Below are positions 51,744 to 59,083 of a DNA stretch of 63,594 nt, piece by piece. Every line of letters begins with the position of its first letter. Position 1 is the stretch's first letter. The stretch comes from a virus. A program made the translations under genes and the position numbers. The stretch covers positions 1 to 63,594 of the IMG/VR virus record IMGVR_UViG_3300035212_000241. One strand, written 5' to 3'. The notes beneath the pieces are model-generated. The model was not told the origin of the DNA. It searched no databases and worked only from the letters and a program-made list of their open reading frames with translations.

Positions 51744-52259
51744 ATGCAAAATGCACTATTATTCCTGCTGCTTATTGCGGCATCATCTCTATCCAATTCA
51801 AGGCCGGCTCCGGCTGTTTTTATAAAAGTAGAGAAACCTACTTTTAAGAATTGGTCCATCAACAATAAGCCAAAAGCACAATGGGATGACGTTGACTGGC
51901 TCGCGAAGATGCTTATGTCAGAGACCCCCGACTCAACAGATACAGAGGGGCTGCGCCTAAGAGCAATAACAGCAGCGGTCCACGCTGAGATGTATGGCAT
52001 CAGTATCACAAAGGCAATACTAATACCAAATGCATACTCCGGCATAAACAAAGAGAACTACATCTGGTGGAGAGCTGAGCCTACAGTAACACACAAAAAG
52101 ATAGCCATTGACATGGTGAGCAATGGTATCAGAGAAGGTGAGCCAAGGATATATGCCTTCTGCAATATGAGCCTAATATCAGCAAAAGCTAAAGCGTGGT
52201 TCAACACGCTAAAGTTCTACAAAAAAATCGGTGACGAAACATTTTTCTTATTACCATAA
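51744..52259 (+). CDS. Exported SleB-like cell-wall hydrolase
   Basis: This 171-residue protein has a signal peptide (MQNALLFLLLIAASSL). The domain at about 50-170 resembles SleB-type hydrolases: DWLAKMLMSET (catalytic-type Glu60), LRLRAITAAVHAEM, and NAYSGIN. It would act on peptidoglycan in the periplasm, for lysis or release. It starts after the aaRS terminator in a short gap without a clear promoter and lies 10 nt before GroES. Confidence 0.65.
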   Translation: MQNALLFLLLIAASSLSNSRPAPAVFIKVEKPTFKNWSINNKPKAQWDDVDWLAKMLMSETPDSTDTEGLRLRAITAAVHAEMYGISITKAILIPNAYSGINKENYIWWRAEPTVTHKKIAIDMVSNGIREGEPRIYAFCNMSLISAKAKAWFNTLKFYKKIGDETFFLLP

Positions 52260-52269
52260 ATCTAATCAA

Positions 52270-52527
52270 ATGCAACCAATAGGCAAATACATAGTGGTCT
52301 CTTCAATTGACGAGGAGATAAAGACAGACTCAGGCATCATCCTCTCAGGAGAAGATGCTAATCAGTTCAGATACCGCAAGGGTAAAGTTGTCAAGCCAGG
52401 TACTGACGTGACTGTAATCAAAGAGGGTGACGTAGTCTATTACGACAAAGGCTATTCGTTCACGATGATCATATCAGGCGAGCAACATACCATCATTCGT
52501 GAAGACCACGTCGTTCTTGTTGAATAG
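52270..52527 (+). CDS. groS: Co-chaperonin GroES (Cpn10)
   Basis: This is 85 residues from the ATG at 52270 (MQPIGKYIVVSSIDEEIKT). It has the GroES beta-barrel order: a mobile-loop segment TDSGIILSGEDANQF (about 19-33), GKVVKPGTD, EGDVVYYDKG and a terminal strand TIIREDHVVLVE. It should cap the phage GroEL ring. Its 3' end overlaps the opposing winged-helix gene by 35 nt, so the two transcripts are antisense there. Confidence 0.88.
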   Translation: MQPIGKYIVVSSIDEEIKTDSGIILSGEDANQFRYRKGKVVKPGTDVTVIKEGDVVYYDKGYSFTMIISGEQHTIIREDHVVLVE

Positions 52528-52936
52528 ACTTGTTCATTTCGATAATCATATTCTTGTAAACCTTATCGGTATATTTTACCTTTCGCTTGAACATTGGGTT
52601 GTTGCAAGCTGTCATTGGTATTTCATCTCCGTTCAGCTTTCGGTAAATGTCCTTAACGACATTTATGCCCTTGTCACTCATCTTGTAGACAGTCCTTTTC
52701 TTACCCTCCTTAGGTCTGAACACCTCAAACCAACCGTCTTTTAGCAGTTTGTCAAAGCGCCACCGGTCCCATGTGAGGATTTTGTCAAATTTTTTAAAGC
52801 GCTCTCTCGTAAAATAGCGTTCAGAGAACATAAAAAGCAGTACGTCAAGGTCAGCTTGTAAGAGTCCAAACTTGGTCTTGTAATACTGGCGTATGACCTT
52901 CCAGTATTTTAGGTAGTTGCGAGGAGTTTTTTGCAT
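52493..52936 (-). CDS. Winged-helix (MarR-like) protein
   Basis: This 147-residue protein has a winged-helix pattern: helical N-terminus, LDVLLFMFSERYFTRERF (helix-turn-helix region), then KLLKDGWFEVFRPKEGKKRT (wing) and a helical tail. It is the only minus-strand gene in the right block, with its own promoter back-to-back with the 53015 gene promoter. It may regulate the divergent promoters. A basic C-terminus ends QQERRGLHE. Confidence 0.7.
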   Translation of the reverse strand: MQKTPRNYLKYWKVIRQYYKTKFGLLQADLDVLLFMFSERYFTRERFKKFDKILTWDRWRFDKLLKDGWFEVFRPKEGKKRTVYKMSDKGINVVKDIYRKLNGDEIPMTACNNPMFKRKVKYTDKVYKNMIIEMNKSIQQERRGLHE

Positions 52937-52962
52937 TAGATTAAATTTTATAAAAATATTTA

Positions 52963-52970
52963 CAAAGATA
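52963..52970 (-). promoter_or_regulatory. Promoter -7 box for the winged-helix gene
   Basis: Minus-strand TATCTTTG, 26 nt before the ATG at 52936, in an A/T-rich leader. Confidence 0.65.
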
Positions 52971-52985
52971 ATCAGAAAAACTTAT

Positions 52986-52993
52986 TATATTTG
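52986..52993 (+). promoter_or_regulatory. Promoter -7 box for the 53015 gene
   Basis: TATATTTG, 21 nt before the ATG at 53015; divergent from the winged-helix promoter, with 15 nt between the boxes. Confidence 0.65.
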
Positions 52994-53014
52994 ACCCCAA
53001 TAAACAAATATATT

Positions 53015-53278
53015 ATGCCAAAGCCAAAAGAAAATACTAAAGAGGCTGCAAAGGCTGAGCCTAAGAGCTACGAATATCAGAAAATTGACCTGAAGACAGG
53101 TCTTAATGACATTACTTTCAAGAATAAGCAGGTAGAAATGATCAGAAATCTGCAAGAAGAGAACTTAAAGCTAAAGCAGGGTGCAGGCAGGCAGAAAAGA
53201 CAGGCAGGGATGCCGGACATCAAGGGGCTTCGTGGCTTAGAGGGGAACCTCGGTATGCAGTTTCGTAAAAAAGGGTAA
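53015..53278 (+). CDS. Basic coiled-coil protein
   Basis: This is 87 residues from ATG 53015 (MPKPKENTKEAAKAEPKSYE). Residues about 38-58 form a Leu/Asn coiled coil and the C-terminus is Gly/Arg/Lys-rich, suiting DNA or RNA binding. Position ahead of a cluster of small basic genes suggests virion or packaging-associated proteins. Confidence 0.6.
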   Translation: MPKPKENTKEAAKAEPKSYEYQKIDLKTGLNDITFKNKQVEMIRNLQEENLKLKQGAGRQKRQAGMPDIKGLRGLEGNLGMQFRKKG

Positions 53279-53283
53279 TTTTG
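53276..53283 (+). promoter_or_regulatory. Possible promoter -7 box for the small basic cluster
   Basis: TAATTTTG fits TAnnTTTG and overlaps the preceding stop codon, 22 nt before ATG 53306. No -33 element. Confidence 0.45.
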
Positions 53284-53305
53284 CTAACAATAAATAAGTT
53301 TTTTC

Positions 53306-53461
53306 ATGAAAAAGTCAACTCCAAATCTCCCAATGGCATCTCGTTTGCAAGCCCCAGGTGGTGCAAAGGAAATGCCGAAGGCTATGCCTAAAAAAGGCGC
53401 TACCAAAAAGGTAATGTCTGGTGCAGCCAAGAAAGCAATGCCTTCTAAAAAGGGATACTAA
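53306..53461 (+). CDS. 51-residue Lys/Met/Pro-rich protein
   Basis: ATG 53306 opens MKKSTPNLPMASRLQAPGGA..., 51 residues ending KKAMPSKKGY, with repeated (K)AMPKK-type motifs. The high lysine content resembles histone-H1-like or DNA-condensing peptides. The stop overlaps the next ATG (TAATG), which supports translation. Confidence 0.65.
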   Translation: MKKSTPNLPMASRLQAPGGAKEMPKAMPKKGATKKVMSGAAKKAMPSKKGY

Positions 53462-53724
53462 TGAAAATCGACAGCCAAAAGTATATGGGCGAGAACCAAT
53501 TAGTCCATAGATTGGCATCGCAGGTAGGATCCATGAAATTGGCTGTCGATATTTTAAAAAAGAGAGGCGACATGAACCAAAACGGAACGCTCACAGCAAA
53601 AGGTCAAAAGCGAAATGCAATGACAGCAGAGGAAAGGGCAATAGATAGGGCATCGAAGAAAACAAAGCATGACCTATCAGAATATCGATACAATCCATTA
53701 ACAAATAGAGCAACACTAAAATAA
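53461..53724 (+). CDS. Conserved phage protein (ENQLVHRLASQVGS family)
   Basis: This 87-residue protein has YMGENQLVHRLASQVGSMKL, ILKKRGDMNQNGTLTAKGQ and MTAEERAIDRASKKTKHD, a pattern found repeatedly in Bacteroidota phages next to DUF5872-like proteins. Basic; probably nucleic-acid- or virion-associated. Function unknown. Confidence 0.75.
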   Translation: MKIDSQKYMGENQLVHRLASQVGSMKLAVDILKKRGDMNQNGTLTAKGQKRNAMTAEERAIDRASKKTKHDLSEYRYNPLTNRATLK

Positions 53725-53729
53725 ATATC

Positions 53730-53885
53730 ATGGCAAAGACTAAAAAAATTGAAGAAGCCGTAGAGGAGACAGTACAAGTTAAGGAGACTGTACAAGAAAC
53801 TGTGGTTGAGGAGACTCCAAAGGTGCCACAGAACGAAGATGGCATCACAGACAGAGCATATACAAGCCTAAAATACAAGAAGTAA
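53730..53885 (+). CDS. 51-residue Glu/Val/Thr-repeat protein
   Basis: ATG 53730 gives MAKTKKIEEAVEETVQVKET..., with EETVQ/KETVQETVVEET repeats and a C-terminus TDRAYTSLKYKK. The stop overlaps the next ATG (TAATG). Unknown function; low complexity. Confidence 0.65.
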   Translation: MAKTKKIEEAVEETVQVKETVQETVVEETPKVPQNEDGITDRAYTSLKYKK

Positions 53886-54175
53886 TGGCCAACAAGTCCA
53901 AGATGAGCTGCAACAAGCCGGTGTCCTCAGACAGACCTGGTAAAAAGATGATGGTCAAGGCTTGTGCCAATGGCCAGGAGAAGCTGCTACATTTTGGAGC
54001 AAAAGGCTATGGCCATAACTACTCAGCGGCAGCACGAAAGAGCTTCAAAGCTAGACATGGATGCGATGAGGCTGACAATAAGCTAACGCCAAAATATTGG
54101 GCCTGCAAAAAGCTATGGGCAGGACCAGGTGGAAGCACAGCAAGTAACCCTAAAGGACGACAAGGCAAATACTAA
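53885..54175 (+). CDS. DUF5872-like conserved phage protein
   Basis: This 96-residue protein contains KACANGQEKLLHFGAKGYG, then SAAARKSFKARHGCDEADN and LTPKYWACKKLWAG. Cysteines and basic residues recur in this family of small phage proteins. Role unknown. Its stop overlaps the next start. Confidence 0.75.
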   Translation: MANKSKMSCNKPVSSDRPGKKMMVKACANGQEKLLHFGAKGYGHNYSAAARKSFKARHGCDEADNKLTPKYWACKKLWAGPGGSTASNPKGRQGKY

Positions 54176-54510
54176 TGAAAGACTCCTGCTACAAAAAAGT
54201 CAAAGCACAGTACGATGTTTTCCCATCGGCAAGAGCGTCACAGGCAATAGCCAAGTGCCGCAAAGCAAGTGGCAATGTGGTGAAGTCAGAGAAGGGCACA
54301 AGCCTAAAGCGTTGGGATAAGGAGAACTGGGTGGACACAAAGACAAATAAACCTTGCGGTGCAGGAGGGAAGAATGAATACTGCCGACCAACGAAGAAGA
54401 TTTCATCACAGACACCAAAGACCAAAAGCGAGATGACAGCATCAGAGCTAAGAGCGAAGAAAGCTGAGAAGTCAAGAGTTGGTATGGGTAACAAAATATC
54501 AAAAGCATGA
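54175..54510 (+). CDS. DUF5872-like conserved phage protein
   Basis: This 111-residue basic protein begins MKDSCYKKVKAQYDVFPSAR and contains LKRWDKENWVD, KPCGAGGKNEYCRPTKKISS and TPKTKSEMTASELRAKKAEK. This is the pattern of a family widely found on phage genomes next to the preceding gene. It probably binds zinc or DNA, but this is not shown. The stop overlaps the next ATG by 4 nt. Confidence 0.75.
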   Translation: MKDSCYKKVKAQYDVFPSARASQAIAKCRKASGNVVKSEKGTSLKRWDKENWVDTKTNKPCGAGGKNEYCRPTKKISSQTPKTKSEMTASELRAKKAEKSRVGMGNKISKA

Positions 54511-54671
54511 GCAAAAGTAAAGGACTCGGTGACACTGTAGAGAAAATACTAAGAGCTACAGGCGTAAAAACAGTAGTCAAGACAGTAATAAATGGAATTG
54601 GTGTAGAGGACTGCGGATGCGACGAGCGAAGAGATACATTAAACAGAATCTTTCCATACGATAAAAAATAA
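54507..54671 (+). CDS. 54-residue conserved small protein
   Basis: ATG 54507 opens MSKSKGLGDTVEKILRATGV..., ending with GVEDCGCDERRDTLNRIFPY. The GLGDT...ATG...EDCGCDER...FPY pattern recurs in Bacteroidota phages. Overlap with the preceding stop (ATGA). Function unknown. Confidence 0.75.
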   Translation: MSKSKGLGDTVEKILRATGVKTVVKTVINGIGVEDCGCDERRDTLNRIFPYDKK

Positions 54672-54674
54672 AAA

Positions 54675-55163
54675 ATGGCAAACGTAAGAATACAACCAAG
54701 CAGAGCGCTTGCGGTATATAAATCAGATAATGCTGACATCCCATATCCGGCAGTAGCTACATCTGGAACAACAACAGCGAATGGAGCCAGTCAATTGATT
54801 GATGCAGGTAAAAATTTTCCTGCGCTGCAAATTTATCCTGGCAATATTGTCTATAACACAGCAACAGGAGCCTCTGCCACAATTACAGATGTATCTCCGG
54901 CTACACCAACAATCCTTACGCTGAATGCTAATATATTTGCAGCTTCTCCAGAGGCTTATATTATCTATCAGTCAAGTCCAATGGCCGGTGGTCAAAACAC
55001 AGGCTGTGTGCTTTATGTAGGTACAGGTGGTGATGTTGAGGTAACAACAGCAGGCAACGATAAGGTGATTTTTGTTGACGTACAAAATGGGTCATTCTTA
55101 CCTGTTCAGGTAGTAAAAGTATGGAATACAGGAACATCTGCTGACATATTAGCTCTTTGGTAA
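54675..55163 (+). CDS. Probable virion decoration/head-fibre protein
   Basis: This 162-residue, beta-rich Ala/Gly/Thr protein has a C-terminus GSFLPVQVVKVWNTGTSADI followed by LALW, which recurs in small structural proteins of Bacteroidota phages. It lies directly before the receptor-binding protein gene. Virion location is inferred. Confidence 0.6.
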   Translation: MANVRIQPSRALAVYKSDNADIPYPAVATSGTTTANGASQLIDAGKNFPALQIYPGNIVYNTATGASATITDVSPATPTILTLNANIFAASPEAYIIYQSSPMAGGQNTGCVLYVGTGGDVEVTTAGNDKVIFVDVQNGSFLPVQVVKVWNTGTSADILALW

Positions 55164-57038
55164 ATGCTAACAGTAACAATTACAAATACAATAATGTCAA
55201 AGACAAGGAACGCAGGAGGCGGTGGAGGAATACCACCGTCAAATACTGTAGCTCCTGTCATCTCAGGAACAGCCGTAGTAGGTCAAACATTGTCAAGTAC
55301 CACTGGTACATGGACAGGTGCCCCAACTCCAACATATGCTTATCAATGGAAAAGAAATGGGAGCAACATAGCAAGTGCTACCTCATCAACATATACTCTT
55401 GTCCAAGCTGATGCAACATTTGCAATAACCTGCGCTGTAACAGCAACAAATATAGCAGGCTCAGCGGAAGCAACAAGCAACTCACTTACAATAACAGATG
55501 CTGATGCACAAGCATTTTTCACAGCAAGTGGGCTTACAGGTGCGACAAATTTAACAGCCATAAACAATTTAGTTGTGGCGCTTAAAGGCTTCGGTATTTG
55601 GACAAAGATGAAAGCTATTTATCCGATGGTTGGTGGAACTGCTGCTTTGCATAAATGGAATTTGAAAGACCCGAGAGATTTAGATGCGGCTTTTAGGTTG
55701 GTGTTTAATGGTGGTTGGACACATTCTGCAACAGGTGCTTTACCAAACGGAACAAATGCCTATGCAAATACTTTTTTAAGCCCTTCGACATCACTAACAA
55801 ATAATAATACTCACATGAGCTATTATTCAAGAACAAATACATCCGCTGCAAGTGCTGGTTTAATAGGTTCTGCGGTTGGTGGTAGTTTTATCCCTTTATT
55901 TACAATTTACGGAAGGTCAACAGCTGGTAATTTAGTTCAAGCAGATAGTTATAATTATAATACAAATAGAATAAATTATACTGAACCAACAGGACAAGCA
56001 TTTTATACTAATAATAGAACTACATCAGCTTCTTTTAGGCTATTTAGAAATGGTTTAATAGTAGGAACAAATAGTAATGCAAACGCAAATAATGTAACTG
56101 CTATAAACTTTCCAATTTATATAGGTAGTATAAATATTGCCAATACTAGTAATAATTTTGGTGTTTTTCAATGCGCTTTTGCATCTATCGGTGACGGCTT
56201 AACTGATACTGAAGCCGCTAATTTTTACACAGCAGTACAAAATTTCAACACAACTTTAGGAAGGTCAGTAGGGCCACAGACAGTTAGTGACCCTGATGCT
56301 CAAGCATTTGTTACTGCTGCTGACATTCAAGACCAAGTTCAAGCGCAAGCTATCAATACCTTAGTTTTAGATATGAAAGGCTATGGTATTTGGACTAAGA
56401 TGAAAGCCATTTATCCTTTTGTTGGTGGTACTGCATCAAGCCACAAATGGAATTTAAAAAATCCTTTGGATACAAATGCAGCTTTTCGCTTAGTATTTTT
56501 TGGTGGTATGACTCATAGTGCAAATGGTATTCAAGGCAATGGAACTAATTCATATGCAAATACTTTTTTAAATCCTTCTGCAATAACTAATAATAATCAT
56601 ATGTCAATTTATGTTAGAACAAATATTGATGAAGTAAAAGAAGACATAGGAAATTATAATGGCTCTGTAGCAGGATTTGGTATTGATTCAAGAATTTCAA
56701 ATGTTGCTTATTATACGAATCATTCATCTTTTGGAGGTCAATATGTAAGTTTTGCAAATACTGATTCAAGAGGTTTTCATATTAACACAAGAAATTCATC
56801 ATCAAATCATAAAGGGTTTTTAAACGGTATTTTAAAAGGAACAAACACAGCTGCTGGAACAACATCTGTAAATTTTGATATTTATGTTGGTGCAAGAAAT
56901 AATAGTGGTGCAGCACAAATATTTTCATCAAAACAATTTGCTTTCGCCTCTATCGGTGATGGCTTAACAGATACAGATGTAGGCAACTTTTATACTGCGG
57001 TGCAGGCATTTAACACAACTTTAGGCAGACAAATATGA
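55164..57038 (+). CDS. Receptor-binding/tail-fibre protein with Ig-like domain and internal duplication
   Basis: This 624-residue protein has a Gly-rich start, an Ig-like (PKD/Big-type) domain at about 24-110 (ISGTAVVGQTLSSTTGTW ... YQWKRNG), and two homologous ~250-residue units, 112-367 and 376-622. Each unit starts D-x-DAQAF, contains GIWTKMKAIYP and HKWNLK, and ends FNTTLGR. The units look like lectin-type jelly rolls. DNA of the two units has diverged strongly, so the duplication is old or under selection. It overlaps the next gene by 4 nt. Confidence 0.7.
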   Translation: MLTVTITNTIMSKTRNAGGGGGIPPSNTVAPVISGTAVVGQTLSSTTGTWTGAPTPTYAYQWKRNGSNIASATSSTYTLVQADATFAITCAVTATNIAGSAEATSNSLTITDADAQAFFTASGLTGATNLTAINNLVVALKGFGIWTKMKAIYPMVGGTAALHKWNLKDPRDLDAAFRLVFNGGWTHSATGALPNGTNAYANTFLSPSTSLTNNNTHMSYYSRTNTSAASAGLIGSAVGGSFIPLFTIYGRSTAGNLVQADSYNYNTNRINYTEPTGQAFYTNNRTTSASFRLFRNGLIVGTNSNANANNVTAINFPIYIGSINIANTSNNFGVFQCAFASIGDGLTDTEAANFYTAVQNFNTTLGRSVGPQTVSDPDAQAFVTAADIQDQVQAQAINTLVLDMKGYGIWTKMKAIYPFVGGTASSHKWNLKNPLDTNAAFRLVFFGGMTHSANGIQGNGTNSYANTFLNPSAITNNNHMSIYVRTNIDEVKEDIGNYNGSVAGFGIDSRISNVAYYTNHSSFGGQYVSFANTDSRGFHINTRNSSSNHKGFLNGILKGTNTAAGTTSVNFDIYVGARNNSGAAQIFSSKQFAFASIGDGLTDTDVGNFYTAVQAFNTTLGRQI

Positions 57039-57259
57039 TACAAGTAGGACTATTAACAGAAACACAAAAAGATAGCTTAATAGGTCAGCTTTATGATGAA
57101 GACAGCTATTTTAACCCGATACAGGATGACTTCGATAATTGGATAATTTCTATTGAAGAGATGGAATTTTGCGTCAATCCTGAGTTTCAATGGGTAAAAG
57201 ATTTGCCGCTCATCGACTATAAACCGAAACCATCACCGCCATTCCCTCCAATAGAGTAA
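57035..57259 (+). CDS. Small acidic protein, paralogue 1
   Basis: This 74-residue protein shares its framework with the next gene: L-x-E...L-x-G..YDED.YF.P..D..(D/E)NWI...EE, then WV..LP.IDYK. The start overlaps the tail-fibre stop (ATGA). Perhaps a fibre-associated or accessory virion protein. Confidence 0.65.
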   Translation: MIQVGLLTETQKDSLIGQLYDEDSYFNPIQDDFDNWIISIEEMEFCVNPEFQWVKDLPLIDYKPKPSPPFPPIE

Positions 57260-57260
57260 A

Positions 57261-57452
57261 ATGCTGGGTGGAATACTTGATGAGGATGAAAGAAAGTATT
57301 TACATGGCAAGCACTACGATGAGTTCAAGCTATTTACACCATTGTTAGACGCAGAAAAGAATTGGATTTTACCACTGTACCAAATATTTGAAAACAAAAA
57401 TTTAGACTGTTGGTGGGTAAGATACTTACCGATAGTTGAATACAAACACTAG
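57261..57452 (+). CDS. Small acidic protein, paralogue 2
   Basis: This 63-residue protein (MLGGILDEDERKYLHGKHYD) is a diverged tandem copy of the preceding gene and ends WWVRYLPIVEYKH. One base separates the two genes. Role as above. Confidence 0.65.
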   Translation: MLGGILDEDERKYLHGKHYDEFKLFTPLLDAEKNWILPLYQIFENKNLDCWWVRYLPIVEYKH

Positions 57453-57456
57453 ACCC

Positions 57457-57744
57457 ATGTTTTTGCAAGTACCCCAAGACATAAGCTATCTTACAAATTA
57501 CGGAATCTTAGGACTATTCGCCATACTGATGATCGGCATCATCTACTTCATGGGCAAGCAGTTCTTTATATGGCACCGAAAGAACGAGACAAGAATAGTT
57601 GACCTAGAGAAAAGGCTTGAGAATTATCTCGTTGAAGACAGAACAACCTTGATGGAAACACTTAGCTCGAATAACCATGTTATCGAGAACAATACAGCAC
57701 TAATGAAAAAGCTATTGAATCTAGTCGAAAAATTAGAAAAATGA
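57457..57744 (+). CDS. Membrane protein with coiled coil (lysis-linked)
   Basis: This is 95 residues from ATG 57457. One transmembrane helix (about residues 16-38, YGILGLFAILMIGIIYFMG) is followed by a charged coiled coil (DLEKRLENYL, then LMKKLLNLVEKLEK). It overlaps the endolysin gene by 4 nt, so it is probably a lysis accessory such as an antiholin, spanin-like or XhlA-like protein. Confidence 0.65.
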   Translation: MFLQVPQDISYLTNYGILGLFAILMIGIIYFMGKQFFIWHRKNETRIVDLEKRLENYLVEDRTTLMETLSSNNHVIENNTALMKKLLNLVEKLEK

Positions 57745-58367
57745 AAGGATTCCAACAGATACTCAAAGATAGAGGATACTACCAAGGCAATATCGATGGC
57801 ATAGTAGGACCATTGACACTCGGAGGAGCAAAGCAATGGATTGATGCAGAGATGGATCAAAGAGGATGGGTGAAGCCTGTAACTGATTTTGTTTGGATTA
57901 GAACAGACCAGAGCTTCGATAATAAGTTTGCAGACTACGTTGTGAGATTCAATAACCGCGTAGCCGATATGATTATGTCATGCTCAACTACTCCTGGAGA
58001 TTACATCGTGTTCAATCCGCTAACAGTTGGTGGCATAACAGGTAGTGCGGTTGCCTGCGAGCAGCAAGTAATCGGAAGTCATAAGTTTGTTACTGCTCCT
58101 GATTGGAAACATCTGTGGTTGAATGCTCCGTACTTTTTTCAAGCTGGTGCAATTGAAATTTGGAGGGATGCCAACAAAGACCGAAAGCTTGATAAAAATG
58201 TTAAAACCAAAGGTTGGTACGGCATCAACTTTCACCGTGGCGGCATAGGCCATGCAGTAGATACCTGGTCAGCAGGATGTCTAGTTGTTCCCGACAAGAT
58301 TTGGTACCAAGCTATCAAGATATTCAAACCTAATCAACTCATCAACTTTACCCTAATTGAACTATGA
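57741..58367 (+). CDS. Endolysin: PG-binding plus L,D-transpeptidase-like domain
   Basis: This 208-residue protein has an N-terminal peptidoglycan-binding repeat (FQQILKDRGYYQGNIDGIVG, residues 4-23) and a C-terminal domain with NFHRGG (His165) and WSAGC (Ser177, Cys180), the H...S-x-G-C pattern of YkuD-type L,D-transpeptidases. No signal peptide. It could cleave or alter cross-links. It overlaps the flanking membrane-protein and holin genes by 4 nt. Confidence 0.75.
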   Translation: MKGFQQILKDRGYYQGNIDGIVGPLTLGGAKQWIDAEMDQRGWVKPVTDFVWIRTDQSFDNKFADYVVRFNNRVADMIMSCSTTPGDYIVFNPLTVGGITGSAVACEQQVIGSHKFVTAPDWKHLWLNAPYFFQAGAIEIWRDANKDRKLDKNVKTKGWYGINFHRGGIGHAVDTWSAGCLVVPDKIWYQAIKIFKPNQLINFTLIEL

Positions 58368-58816
58368 GAAAAAAATTCAAAGACACAAAAGTCGGTAAGT
58401 TCTTAGCCGAGAAAGCTCCAAAGATTTTACAGACAGTAGGCGACATACTGCCTGACAGGGGCGCATTAGGCATTGTAAAGAACTTAATCAATTTAGCCGA
58501 TGACATATCCCCTGAGGATAAAGAAATGCTCTCACAAGAGATTTTAAAGCTTGAGGAGCTTGAGCTGAAGGATAGAGACTCTGCAAGAAACAGAGAGATA
58601 GAGATAGCAAAAATTCATAAGTATGACTTTCTGTTCTACCTTACAGGACTAACAGGGCTTGCTGCATTCTGCTTTATGATTTATGCAATAGTGTACTTAT
58701 CAATACCGGTTGACAACAAAGAGGTATGGATTCACCTAATCGGCATTACAGAGGGTATTGTAATTTCAATATTTGGCTATTACTTTGGCAGCTCAATAAG
58801 AAGAAATCAAAATTAA
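58364..58816 (+). CDS. Putative holin (GTA-holin/3TM-like)
   Basis: This 150-residue protein has a long charged N-terminal region (1-85), two strong hydrophobic helices (about 88-112 and 121-143), and the FGYYFGSS motif near the C-terminus typical of holins found with gene-transfer agents and Bacteroidota phages. It overlaps the endolysin by 4 nt. Confidence 0.7.
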   Translation: MRKKFKDTKVGKFLAEKAPKILQTVGDILPDRGALGIVKNLINLADDISPEDKEMLSQEILKLEELELKDRDSARNREIEIAKIHKYDFLFYLTGLTGLAAFCFMIYAIVYLSIPVDNKEVWIHLIGITEGIVISIFGYYFGSSIRRNQN

Positions 58817-58821
58817 ATGTT

Positions 58822-58829
58822 TATATTTG
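58822..58829 (+). promoter_or_regulatory. Promoter -7 box before the 58855 gene
   Basis: TATATTTG, 25 nt before the ATG, followed by the recurrent leader AAATCTAATCAATTATG. Confidence 0.65.
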
Positions 58830-58854
58830 CTACTTAAATTAAATCTAATCAATT

Positions 58855-59082
58855 ATGACTTACGTTTCAAAAGAAGAACTAGAAAAAATCCAAGGCATGA
58901 ATGCCGAATTTTCAAAAGCGAAAATGGCACTCGGAGAATTAGAACTCAACAAGCAGGGAATCCTAAATCAGATAAATGCAATGCGTCAAGAGTTTTTTGA
59001 GTACGAGAAAATGCTGATAGGAAAATACGGTCAAGACTCAGTAATAAATTTACAAACAGGAGAAGTAACACAAAAACAATAA
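58855..59082 (+). CDS. Conserved coiled-coil protein
   Basis: This 75-residue protein (MTYVSKEELEKIQGMNAEFS, then LGELELNKQGI and KYGQDSVINLQTGEV) recurs in Bacteroidota phages. Mostly coiled coil; it could be a chaperone or adaptor for the following fibre. Function unknown. Confidence 0.7.
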   Translation: MTYVSKEELEKIQGMNAEFSKAKMALGELELNKQGILNQINAMRQEFFEYEKMLIGKYGQDSVINLQTGEVTQKQ

Positions 59083-59083
59083 A

